A DNA stretch of 20,148 bases from Candidatus Nitrosopolaris nunavutensis (GTDB taxonomy: Archaea > Thermoproteota > Nitrososphaeria > Nitrososphaerales > Nitrososphaeraceae): the NCBI GenBank assembly GCA_002501855.1, contig DAOM01000020.1, forward strand, positions 3,524-23,671, read 5' to 3'. Positions within the stretch are counted from its first letter, which is position 1. Each line of letters opens with the position of its first letter. Below the pieces are notes generated by a model. That model was not told where the DNA came from, did not search any database, and saw only the letters and a list, made by a program, of their open reading frames with translations. This document shows, one piece after another, positions 1-7,525 of the stretch. The position numbers and the translations under genes are program-made.

Positions 1-452
1 TTTCGAACAGATTTAAAAGCCGGTTTTTGCCGTGACATAGCGAATTACAGATAACTATGCAACGACAACAATTTCTTTGGATGCGATTATTCATAGCAAT
101 TCTTTCGCCGACGCCTTAATACGCCGAATAAAAAAGTGGAAATAGGCTTTCTGTCGCCTTAAATCGACTTTTTGCGTGACCGTTGCCACTCAGGTTAAAT
201 TAATTGCGGTTTTTAGGTTTGTTACTGGCCTAGCCCCGTCAAAAAGTCGACGAAGGAGGAGGAAGCGTTACTACAAATGGTTAGCCGCGGATCCAATATA
301 CCGGTCTGCGCGCGCACCAATACTGTAGATTGCAGTTTCTTGGCTTGCGCATGAGGATTCACAGGTTGATTACTTCCTCAATTATTAAAGCCACCGCCAA
401 GGGACCGGTATTATCCCCCAGTTAAGATAGATATAACGTCTGCCAACAAAAT
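1..452. other. Non-coding region upstream of tldD
   Basis: I see no convincing gene in this stretch on either strand. It holds an 11-bp inverted repeat (arms 164-174 and 240-250), a purine-rich run near 253-265, and several GC-rich patches (for example 311-318 and 392-407) that stand out from the AT-rich surroundings. The tldD promoter lies at its right edge. It could contain an untranslated RNA or the regulatory region of a gene beyond the left edge, but I do not recognise an RNA family. Confidence 0.5.
429..436 (+). promoter_or_regulatory. Archaeal TATA box for tldD
   Basis: The AT-rich element AGATATAA is placed so that transcription would be expected to start near 457-461. That lies downstream of the first in-frame ATG (453) and just before the ATG at 468, so it bears on start choice. 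It is inferred from sequence and spacing only. Confidence 0.45.
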
Positions 453-467
453 ATGCAGTTTGAATCC

Positions 468-1892
468 ATGGAAATGACAAGAGACGAAGAACCAGTATTT
501 GACGAATTATATTCTCTAATTTCAACAATCAGTGGGGCAAAATACGCAGAAACACGTTATCATTGTCGAATAATTAACGAAGTGAATTTCAGCAATGGAG
601 AAATTGAACTGATACGCAACGTTTCAAATTCAGGCTGCGGCATTCGAGTTTTGGTAGATGGCTGTTGGGGTTTTACTAGCACTAGTAACATTTCGAAGGA
701 CGCATTGAAAAATGCCCTTTCTGAGGCTATATCCATTGCGAAATTATTATCTGGAAACAAGAAAAAAAAGGTGGAGGGACTGGCTGAAGTGAATCAAATG
801 GCTAGGGGTCATCTGGAAGCGAGGGTAAAAGGAAATCTCAAGAACATTGATATTGAACAAAAAATAAAAACTACGAAAGATGCCGAACGGGCCGCGCGAA
901 ATTATTCCGAAAAAATAAAATCGGCGTCTTGTATTTATCGAGAGATTTTGGATCATAAGATCATAGTCAATACAGACGGCGCCGAAGTACAGCTGTCTGA
1001 TTCTAAGCCAGAGTTTAATGTAACAGCGATCGCAGCAGAAGGAAACGAAACCGCAACTATCTCCGAAGGTATAGGAATAACAGGTGGGTGGGATGATCTA
1101 TTCGCTAAGCACGATCCTCTAGATTATGCCATTTTAGCGTCTGAAAAAGCTGTAAAATTACTTAAAGCAAATCACGTACCTGGCGAGAGCGCAACTATTA
1201 TTTTAGATCCTGGAATGGTAGGTTTGATAGCCCATGAAGCTATCGGTCACATGGTGGAAGCAGACTTTGTTCAGTCAGGTTCACTCGTGAATGATAAGAT
1301 AGGACAAAGAGTTGCAAGTGATCTGGTCACTTTAATAGACAGTGGAGAGTCGAAGACTTTTCCAAAAGGAGCAGGCACTATTGCAGTTGATGATGAGGGA
1401 GTTAGGGCTGAAAACGCTGTCATCATAGAAAACGGATATCTAGAGTCTTTCTTACATAACCGTGAGAGTGCTTTTATATTTGACACAAAACCAGCTGGAA
1501 ATGCACGTGCGTACGAGTATGACGATGACCCGCTTATTAGGATGAGGAACACGTTCCTTGAACCCAAACGTGACACAGTTGATGACATGCTTAAGGAAAC
1601 AAAACACGGATACCTGTTAATGGGAGCTAGAAATGGACAGGCGGACGCAAATGGAGAATTTATGTTCGCATTTCAGGAGGCGTATCTGATCGAAAAAGGG
1701 GAAATTAAAGAGCTCATGAAGGGGGCAAGTGTTTCCGGAAACGCTTTTGATGTATTAAGATCTGTCGATATGGTGGGCAAGGATTTCGCTTACGATATGG
1801 GTACTGGATATTGTGGCAAAGTTCAACCGATGAAAGTTGATGGTGGGGGGCCACACATCAGGTGTTTTGCGACCGTTGGAGGTTTGCAATGA
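468..1892 (+). CDS. tldD: TldD, zinc metalloprotease of the TldD/TldE pair
   Basis: This is the TldD family (PmbA/TldD, modulator of DNA gyrase fold). The family forms a TldD-TldE heterodimer that degrades unfolded or small modified peptides in the cytoplasm, with the catalytic zinc held by TldD. The zinc motif HEAIGH (HExxxH) is visible at residues 256-261 counted from 468, followed by the conserved C-terminal block around GYCGKVQPMKVDGGGP. The length of about 474 residues is normal. The frame opens at ATG 453, but the TATA box at 429-436 predicts a transcript starting near 460, so I prefer ATG 468; 474 is also possible. The stop overlaps the start of tldE (ATGA), indicating coupled translation with its partner. 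The natural substrate in this archaeon is unknown. Confidence 0.93.
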   Translation: MEMTRDEEPVFDELYSLISTISGAKYAETRYHCRIINEVNFSNGEIELIRNVSNSGCGIRVLVDGCWGFTSTSNISKDALKNALSEAISIAKLLSGNKKKKVEGLAEVNQMARGHLEARVKGNLKNIDIEQKIKTTKDAERAARNYSEKIKSASCIYREILDHKIIVNTDGAEVQLSDSKPEFNVTAIAAEGNETATISEGIGITGGWDDLFAKHDPLDYAILASEKAVKLLKANHVPGESATIILDPGMVGLIAHEAIGHMVEADFVQSGSLVNDKIGQRVASDLVTLIDSGESKTFPKGAGTIAVDDEGVRAENAVIIENGYLESFLHNRESAFIFDTKPAGNARAYEYDDDPLIRMRNTFLEPKRDTVDDMLKETKHGYLLMGARNGQADANGEFMFAFQEAYLIEKGEIKELMKGASVSGNAFDVLRSVDMVGKDFAYDMGTGYCGKVQPMKVDGGGPHIRCFATVGGLQ

Positions 1893-3244
1893 GGACCCTG
1901 CTATCGTTGATTGATGCATGTAGTACAGCTGTAAGGGAAGCCGTGAGAAATGGCGCTACTGATGCAGAGGCATGTGGGGTTGAAAGTAAAGAGTCGGAGG
2001 TTATCATCGAAAACAATGACTTGAAACAACTAAAGTCACACGAAATTGGCAATTTAGGAATCAGAGTACTTGTAGGAAGGTCCCAGGGTTTTTCGTCTGT
2101 TAATGTTTTAGAAAAGGAGCAAATTATTCGGTCAGTAAAACTGGCAATTAAACTTGCGAAAGTCAGTCCGCCAGATAACTTTAATTCAATCCCGCATAAA
2201 ACGGCGAAAATCAGCCTTTTAAAGAAAATATATGACAAAGAAGCCTTGGATTTCGAGCCATCCGACAATGTTAGAATGGCCAAGAACATGCTGTTGACAG
2301 CCAGATCATACGACAACAGGGTAAGCATAGATAGTGGTAGCTTTACTAGTGCCCTCCTAACACACATGGTATTAAATTCGTGCGGAATAAACGTAATAGA
2401 AAATATTAGCCTATTTTCCTGGTCTCTTATGGGAATGGCGGTAACGCCTGATCAGGTCTCCAATTTTGATTTTCAAATTGATAGCTCTCATTGTGTCAAA
2501 GATATTGACGTGATCTCAACGGCTAAGGAATTTGCTAAAGCTGTTATAAGTTATCTTGGACCTCGAAATGTCGATAGTTTCAGGGGCGAAATGATCCTAA
2601 GTCCTTCTGCATCTACGGAACTAGTCCAAGACGTGATCGCTCATTCGATTAACTCCAATATCGTTCAGAAACATGCCAGTAAGTTTAAGGAAGACATTGA
2701 CAAGCCTGTTTCCACAGATTTGTTGAATCTCGAAGATGATGCCACCAACGTCGATGCATTAGGTGCGTCCAGCTTTGATCGAGAGGGCGTAGGCCATCTG
2801 CGAAATGTGATCATAGAGAAAGGAATCTTGAAGGGGTTTATTTATGATACGTACACAGCCAATAAAGATAGCGTGAAGAGTACCGGAAATGCCGGAGGCT
2901 CTCCCAAATATCCCCCTATGGTATCTACTACGAACATGATTGTCAGCGCAGGCAACTCCAAATTAGAAACCTTAATTTCTGAAATTCAAAAGGGAGTCTT
3001 AATAAATCGCTTTTCGGGAACAGTGAATCCGGTAGACGGGGATTTCTCAGGTGTTGTAAAAGGGGGCTACTACGTTAAGGATGGAAATATCATTTGTCCT
3101 GTCAAAGAATTGATGGTGGCTGGCAATACATTTGACGCTTTAAAGAATCTTACAGGCGTGTCCAAAGAAACAAAGTCTTTACCAGATTCCATCCTGCCGT
3201 ACACCCGATTCAGCAATATATCTTTCACTGCCGGCGAAAGGTAA
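1889..3244 (+). CDS. tldE: TldE/PmbA, non-catalytic partner of TldD
   Basis: This is a paralogue of the upstream gene from the same fold family, about 451 residues. At the position equivalent to the TldD zinc motif it reads ELVQDVIAHSINSN, so the HExxxH motif is missing. That is expected of TldE, which completes the heterodimer's cavity rather than binding catalytic zinc. Conserved family blocks are visible, including LGIRVLVGRSQGF near the N-terminus and GGYYVKDGNI...VKELMVAGN near the C-terminus. A GTG 27 nt upstream (1862) is in frame, but the ATG at 1889 overlapping the tldD stop as ATGA is the more natural start. A hairpin overlaps the stop codon. Together with tldD it forms a two-gene operon. 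Confidence 0.92.
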   Translation: MRTLLSLIDACSTAVREAVRNGATDAEACGVESKESEVIIENNDLKQLKSHEIGNLGIRVLVGRSQGFSSVNVLEKEQIIRSVKLAIKLAKVSPPDNFNSIPHKTAKISLLKKIYDKEALDFEPSDNVRMAKNMLLTARSYDNRVSIDSGSFTSALLTHMVLNSCGINVIENISLFSWSLMGMAVTPDQVSNFDFQIDSSHCVKDIDVISTAKEFAKAVISYLGPRNVDSFRGEMILSPSASTELVQDVIAHSINSNIVQKHASKFKEDIDKPVSTDLLNLEDDATNVDALGASSFDREGVGHLRNVIIEKGILKGFIYDTYTANKDSVKSTGNAGGSPKYPPMVSTTNMIVSAGNSKLETLISEIQKGVLINRFSGTVNPVDGDFSGVVKGGYYVKDGNIICPVKELMVAGNTFDALKNLTGVSKETKSLPDSILPYTRFSNISFTAGER

Positions 3245-3265
3245 TTTCAGATTTCTGTAATTACC
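3240..3265 (+). terminator. Hairpin at the tldE stop, possible terminator
   Basis: The arms GGTAATTTCAG and CTGTAATTACC form an 11-bp stem with a single mismatch around the loop ATTT. The stem begins two bases before the tldE stop codon. No clear U-tract follows, so it may act as a transcript-end stabiliser rather than a classical archaeal terminator. Confidence 0.4.
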
Positions 3266-3404
3266 TCAAACAAATCATAGTGAGCGATGATTATTCTCTT
3301 CAAAATCGTTGATGACTATCTAATGGTTGTACATAGCTTTTTACACTCACAACATGAGCGAAGAATCTTATCTGCAAGCAACTGCCAAAGACGGGGATCA
3401 GCGG

Positions 3405-3414
3405 CATTATATAG
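3405..3414 (+). promoter_or_regulatory. TATA box for the geranylgeranyl reductase gene
   Basis: CATTATATAG sits about 40 nt before the ATG at 3452, predicting a start site near 3437 and a leader of roughly 15 nt. It is inferred from motif and spacing. Confidence 0.45.
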
Positions 3415-3451
3415 TTGGGAGATATCAGTTTTATCTTGACAATCGACTAGA

Positions 3452-4645
3452 ATGGTAACCTATGATATTGCTGTTGTAGGTGGAGGTCCGGCTGGTCTCT
3501 CTGCTGCCTATGCAGCCGCAAAAGCCGGTGGGAAAGTAATTTTATTAGAGAAAGACGAGTCTATTGCACATAGCATCCGAACGAGTGGCGTAACATGGAT
3601 AAATGAGATCGAAAAACTAGGCATTAGCAGCGAGTACTATAATCCTATAAAAAATTATTCATTCATATCGAGTTCAAACGAGGTTACCATCAGAGGGATC
3701 ACGCCTAAAGCATGTGTCTTGAACGTGCGCAGTACATATCAGCATTTAGCGATGTTGGCAGCTGAGGCTGGTGCAGAAATTATGGTAAGGAGCAGGGTGA
3801 CCAACGTCGTTACTACTCCAGAAGACGGACGGATTTGTGGACTAAAGGCGAAGACTCCAAAGGGCGAAACTGTAATAGATTGTAAGGTAGTAATCGATGC
3901 CAGTGGCTTTAGTTCTTCTATTGCCCGCTGTTTGGGAATAGTTAAAGAATGGAGAAGATACGGAATTGGCGCTGAATACGAATGCTACTGTGAAAATCTA
4001 GACCACGAAACGTGGGTATTAATGGTTGGTACAAAATACTCCGAAGCAGGTTACGCTTGGATTTTTCCGGTTTCCAAAAATAAAGCACGCATTGGAGTTG
4101 GAGTCGGCAGACCCGAATCTTATTCGGACCCTTTACAGAAATTAAACGATATCATGGATAAAAAGCTACGGCCGTTAGACGGAATAGGAAAAATCCAGCC
4201 AATGGAGCTTCATTATGGATTTATCCCGAACGAAGGTCCAAGAACCCCCATCGTCTATGATAGGTTGATACTTGTTGGGGATAGTGCAGGTCAGTCTAAC
4301 CCTTTAGTGTTGGAAGGTATTCGGTATGCTATAGAATATGGGAGGTTAGCGGGCAATATTGCGATGAAACAAAATTGTAGCAAAGAAGGACTTGCGGAGT
4401 ACGAAAAGATCTGGAAAGATAAGAACCAAGCCATGATAGCGTCCGCTCTCAGAGTTCAGAAGAGATGGATTGGTCTCTCAGATGAAGAATGGAATAGAGA
4501 GATTGATATTCTTGGAGAAATGTCTGTTGATGAATTTATCGACTTTATCAAAGCAGAGTTTACCATTGGCAAGCTTCTGAAGTTTGCGTTAAACCATCCT
4601 AAACTCGCCACTCGGCAGCTACTAGGCCTAGTCACGAGATCTTAA
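3452..4645 (+). CDS. Geranylgeranyl reductase family FAD-dependent oxidoreductase
   Basis: This is a 397-residue flavoprotein of the geranylgeranyl reductase family. Members reduce isoprenoid double bonds, for example in archaeal di-geranylgeranyl lipids or in quinone side chains. An N-terminal Rossmann FAD-binding stretch is seen at residues 7-35 (GGGPAGLSAAYAAAKAGG then LLEKD). The family motif YAWIFP is at 201-206, and the second FAD motif GDSAGQSNP begins at 276. The C-terminus is helical without an obvious membrane segment. The gene stands immediately upstream of nuoA in the same direction, but nuoA has its own TATA box, so cotranscription is not required. The neighbourhood makes lipid or menaquinone saturation plausible; the actual substrate cannot be read from the sequence. 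Confidence 0.85.
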   Translation: MVTYDIAVVGGGPAGLSAAYAAAKAGGKVILLEKDESIAHSIRTSGVTWINEIEKLGISSEYYNPIKNYSFISSSNEVTIRGITPKACVLNVRSTYQHLAMLAAEAGAEIMVRSRVTNVVTTPEDGRICGLKAKTPKGETVIDCKVVIDASGFSSSIARCLGIVKEWRRYGIGAEYECYCENLDHETWVLMVGTKYSEAGYAWIFPVSKNKARIGVGVGRPESYSDPLQKLNDIMDKKLRPLDGIGKIQPMELHYGFIPNEGPRTPIVYDRLILVGDSAGQSNPLVLEGIRYAIEYGRLAGNIAMKQNCSKEGLAEYEKIWKDKNQAMIASALRVQKRWIGLSDEEWNREIDILGEMSVDEFIDFIKAEFTIGKLLKFALNHPKLATRQLLGLVTRS

Positions 4646-4652
4646 GGCAAAA

Positions 4653-4662
4653 CTTTTATATC
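4653..4662 (+). promoter_or_regulatory. TATA box for the nuo operon
   Basis: CTTTTATATC is a strong archaeal TATA element with an upstream purine-rich BRE-like AGGCAAAA. The predicted start site is about 4682-4687, at or within a few bases of the nuoA start codon, so the operon mRNA is probably leaderless or nearly so. Confidence 0.6.
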
Positions 4663-4686
4663 TTTCACCAATCAGCAACACATGTT

Positions 4687-5061
4687 TTGCCTGGTGAGAC
4701 CGTCACGCAGTTTACACCTATTCTGTATATGCTTGGTTTCGGCGTGTTCGCTGGAGGCATTTCCTTGTTTTTGTCACGATTAATTTCGCCTCGGCGAAGG
4801 TATAATCCTGTCAAGTTTTTGCCCGTGGAGTGTGGCCAGGTACCAGTCGGTGAGGGGCGTTCTCACTTTATGATGCAATATTATGCGTATATACTGATGT
4901 TTGTCGTATTTGATGTAATGACAATTTTCCTTTACCTGTGGGGTGTCTCATTGTTTTCCATTCCTAGGGTTGCGACTCTTCCGATTATGGCATTCTTGGG
5001 AGTTATGTTCTCTGCGATGGGTTATGCATTGTACTTATCTGGAAAGAAAGGCATATGGTAG
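4687..5061 (+). CDS. nuoA: Complex I subunit NuoA
   Basis: This small membrane subunit of respiratory complex I has three predicted transmembrane helices (about residues 10-30, 62-83 and 95-115) and the typical family block VECGQVPVGEGRSHF between helices 1 and 2. The 124-residue length is normal. The start is TTG at 4687: an ATG five bases upstream (4682) is out of frame and closes quickly, and the next in-frame ATG (residue 15) would cut into the first helix. With the TATA box placing transcription start near 4682-4687, this is a candidate leaderless TTG start. It is the first gene of the nuoABCDHI cluster. Confidence 0.93.
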   Translation: MPGETVTQFTPILYMLGFGVFAGGISLFLSRLISPRRRYNPVKFLPVECGQVPVGEGRSHFMMQYYAYILMFVVFDVMTIFLYLWGVSLFSIPRVATLPIMAFLGVMFSAMGYALYLSGKKGIW

Positions 5062-5081
5062 GCGTGATAATATCACTGACA

Positions 5082-5092
5082 AATATTAAATA
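5082..5092 (+). promoter_or_regulatory. Possible internal promoter before nuoB
   Basis: AATATTAAATA in the 58-nt gap between nuoA and nuoB predicts a start site near 5113, about 7 nt before the nuoB ATG. It could boost nuoB-onward expression inside the operon. It is weak evidence on its own. Confidence 0.35.
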
Positions 5093-5119
5093 GCTAATAA
5101 CCGAACAAGTAGATGAGGG

Positions 5120-5641
5120 ATGGCAATGATAAAGGACTTGATAAACCCAACTCAATTTAACGTACTGGTGAGCAAGCTAGGTGACATTCTAGTCAAAGCT
5201 CTGGACAAGCCATTAGGTTATGCCATCAATTGGGGAAGGATATGGTCTCTATGGCCAGTACATCTTGAAACTGCCTGTTGTAGTGTGGAATTTGGAGCGG
5301 CTTCAGGTCCAAGATATGATGTTGAGAGGTTTGGAATTATCGAAGCCTTTGGTTCATTGAGGCAGTGCGACTTGATCGTTGTGCAGGGAACGATTACCAG
5401 AAAAATGGCACCACGATTAAGAATGGTCTATGATCAAATGCCAGAGCCCAAGTACGTAATTGCAATGGGTGCATGCGCAATTACTGGTGGGCTATACATT
5501 GATTCGTATAATGTCCTCCCCGGAATCGACGGGATTATACCGGTTGATGTTTATGTGCCTGGATGCCCCCCTCGACCTGAAACTTTGATCCAAGGAACCA
5601 TGCTGCTGCAAGAAAAAATCAAGGTGTCAAAGATCAGGTAA
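5120..5641 (+). CDS. nuoB: Complex I subunit NuoB (cluster N2 iron-sulfur protein)
   Basis: This 173-residue peripheral-arm subunit carries the terminal 4Fe-4S cluster N2, which passes electrons to quinone. All four ligand cysteines are visible: the tandem pair C53-C54 (ETACCSVEF), C119 (GACAITGG) and C149 (PGCPPRPE). The rest of the protein is typical of the family. ATG 5120 is preceded directly by GAGGG; that Shine-Dalgarno-like run is better spaced for the ATG at 5126, so the start could be two codons later. nuoC begins one base after its stop. Confidence 0.96.
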   Translation: MAMIKDLINPTQFNVLVSKLGDILVKALDKPLGYAINWGRIWSLWPVHLETACCSVEFGAASGPRYDVERFGIIEAFGSLRQCDLIVVQGTITRKMAPRLRMVYDQMPEPKYVIAMGACAITGGLYIDSYNVLPGIDGIIPVDVYVPGCPPRPETLIQGTMLLQEKIKVSKIR

Positions 5642-5642
5642 T

Positions 5643-6341
5643 ATGAGCTCAAAGACCAATCAAAAAGATAATAGTAATAATAATTATATCATCATTAATA
5701 ATGATTCCAAAACAGCTACTACAGAGACATCTGCTTCGCACACTCCCCCCGATTCAAGGCAACTTCGTGAAATAGAATCAAAATCTTCATCCTCCTCTAG
5801 TCCTCCTCCTGTCAAAACCGTTGGCGCCCCAGGGTCGTCTACAACAACATTGCGTACGAAGGAGTCAGAACCTCCAGCATTTGAGAAGGGAATTGCAGGT
5901 GAAATATCAGCTAATTTCGGACAAATGGTTCAGATAATTTTCATCAAACCCCTTCGCATCAAAATCGCAGTAGAACCGCCAAACATTGTCAAAGTTGCAA
6001 CCTTTCTGCGTGATAACTTGGGATTTGATCATGCTGAATCTGTTGCAGGGACAGATTATCCTAAGGACAATCAAATTGAAGTGATCTACCACCTGGGCTC
6101 GTATTTAAGAGATGATTTAGCAGGACATGTTCTCTCTATTGCGACGCGAACAAACCGTGATGATTCAAGGCTCCCTACGCTAATCAATGTTTACAAGAGT
6201 GTGGAATACCATGAACGAGAGACCTTCGAAATGCTTGGGGTATATTTTGAAGGACATCCTCGAAACGAGCGCTTCCTTCTACCGGAAGACTGGGCGGACA
6301 TCCCTCCTTTAAGAAAGGAATTTAGAATCAAAGGAAGATAA
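5643..6341 (+). CDS. nuoC: Complex I subunit NuoC with long low-complexity N-terminus
   Basis: The conserved 30-kDa subunit domain occupies about residues 83-232 and ends with the signature ERETFEMLGVYFEGHP then RFLLPEDW. This subunit scaffolds the peripheral arm beside NuoD. The first about 80 residues are unusual, a disordered Asn/Ser/Thr/Pro-rich stretch with a run of seven serines and then prolines. No other in-frame ATG lies between residue 1 and the domain except M93 (FGQMVQ), which would trim into the domain, and the gene starts one base after the nuoB stop, so I believe the extension is translated. A similar Ser-rich extension is present on NuoI. Confidence 0.93.
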   Translation: MSSKTNQKDNSNNNYIIINNDSKTATTETSASHTPPDSRQLREIESKSSSSSSPPPVKTVGAPGSSTTTLRTKESEPPAFEKGIAGEISANFGQMVQIIFIKPLRIKIAVEPPNIVKVATFLRDNLGFDHAESVAGTDYPKDNQIEVIYHLGSYLRDDLAGHVLSIATRTNRDDSRLPTLINVYKSVEYHERETFEMLGVYFEGHPRNERFLLPEDWADIPPLRKEFRIKGR

Positions 6342-6360
6342 GGTGGGGTAATGAAGGAGT

Positions 6361-7521
6361 ATGGCAGATCTAGAAGACCGCATTAGTGAATCCCAGAAGA
6401 TGGGGATGCAGATCGTAAAGGAGTCAGATGACGACAGATTGATGACTCTAAGCGTGGGACCACAACATCCAGGATCTGGGCACTTCAGATTTATAGTGAA
6501 ACTTGATGGCGATTACATCGTTCACTGCGACCCCGATCCAGGTTATGTACATCGTGGAGAGGAGAAGATGGCAGAGTACCGCAATTTCATTCAGAATATT
6601 CCACATCTCGAGCGACCCGTTATTCACGACTCTACGAATATTACATATTCCTACAGTCTGGCAGTCGAAGAACTGACCGGAATCGAAGTCCCTAGAAGAG
6701 GCCAATTCATTAGAGCAATCGCCTCGGAGCTAAACCGCCAGGTATATACGTTATACTGGCTGGGGATATATGGGATCTTCCTAGGACATTCGACAATGTT
6801 TATGTGGCCAATGGGCGACCGAGAGCTTTTCATAGATCTCTTAGAGGCTTTGACGGGTGCGAGGGTGACCCACGCTTTTAATATTCCCGGAGGTGTGCGC
6901 AACGATGTGCCTAACGGATTTAAGGAGAGATGCCTTAGACAGATAACTTATTTCGAAAAAAGACTAAAGGAGTATGAAGATATTTTTTACAATAACCCGC
7001 TTGTGAGACAAAGAACAGAAGGCGTGGGAATCCTGACGAAGGAAGACGCCATAAGGCTTGGCGTGACCGGTTCTGTCCTTCGTGCCTCTGGTGTTCCGTA
7101 CGATATACGAAAAGCTGAACCCTATGACGTATACAATGAGATCGACTTTAAGGTTCAGTATATGAAAACTGCTGATTCTTTTGCGAGAGCCTATGTACCG
7201 TTCTTGGATATGAGGGAATCGTGTCACATCCTAAGACAGTTGCTTGACAAAATGCCTGAAGCCGGTGAGGTAAGAGCGAAGCTTCAGGCGAATCCTCGAG
7301 GTCCACCCGGAGAAGCCTATAGGAGAGTAGAATCTGGGAGGGGCGCTCTTGGCTATTATATCATAAGTGACGGGACTCCAAAACCTTATAGGGTGAAGAT
7401 ATCTGTGGGTTCATTTAGGAATATGCTCGCCTTACCTCATTTGTTAGTCGGTGCAAAAATGGGAGATATGCCGGTTATCTATTGGGCGCTAAATTATTGG
7501 CCTGTGGAGGCAGATAGATAA
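6361..7521 (+). CDS. nuoD: Complex I subunit NuoD (49-kDa, quinone site)
   Basis: This 386-residue subunit lines the quinone-binding cavity with NuoB. The N-terminal signature LSVGPQHPGSGHFRF is at residues 30-44, followed by DPDPGYVHRGEEKMAEYRN and the block ASELNRQVYTLYWLGIYG. The C-terminus contains the family's ESGRGALGYYIISDG and YRVKI. Where bacterial NuoD has HPxTHG, here the second histidine is one residue later (HPGSGH). The sequence GAAGGAG lies only one base before the ATG, too close for normal pairing, so initiation may depend on coupling with nuoC or on the GGTGGGG at 6343-6349. nuoH starts four bases after the stop. Confidence 0.96.
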   Translation: MADLEDRISESQKMGMQIVKESDDDRLMTLSVGPQHPGSGHFRFIVKLDGDYIVHCDPDPGYVHRGEEKMAEYRNFIQNIPHLERPVIHDSTNITYSYSLAVEELTGIEVPRRGQFIRAIASELNRQVYTLYWLGIYGIFLGHSTMFMWPMGDRELFIDLLEALTGARVTHAFNIPGGVRNDVPNGFKERCLRQITYFEKRLKEYEDIFYNNPLVRQRTEGVGILTKEDAIRLGVTGSVLRASGVPYDIRKAEPYDVYNEIDFKVQYMKTADSFARAYVPFLDMRESCHILRQLLDKMPEAGEVRAKLQANPRGPPGEAYRRVESGRGALGYYIISDGTPKPYRVKISVGSFRNMLALPHLLVGAKMGDMPVIYWALNYWPVEADR

Positions 7522-7525
7522 TCTC

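Noticed and set aside
253..265. GGAGGAGGA purine run as a ribosome-binding site
   Set aside because: The ATG that follows about 13 bases after it opens only a very short frame.
1858..2367. Minus-strand 169-codon frame
   Set aside because: It is antisense to tldE, which is clearly coding.
3270..3340. TGATGA-like boxes suggesting a C/D box guide RNA
   Set aside because: One C-like box (TTGATGA) is present but no properly spaced CTGA boxes are found.
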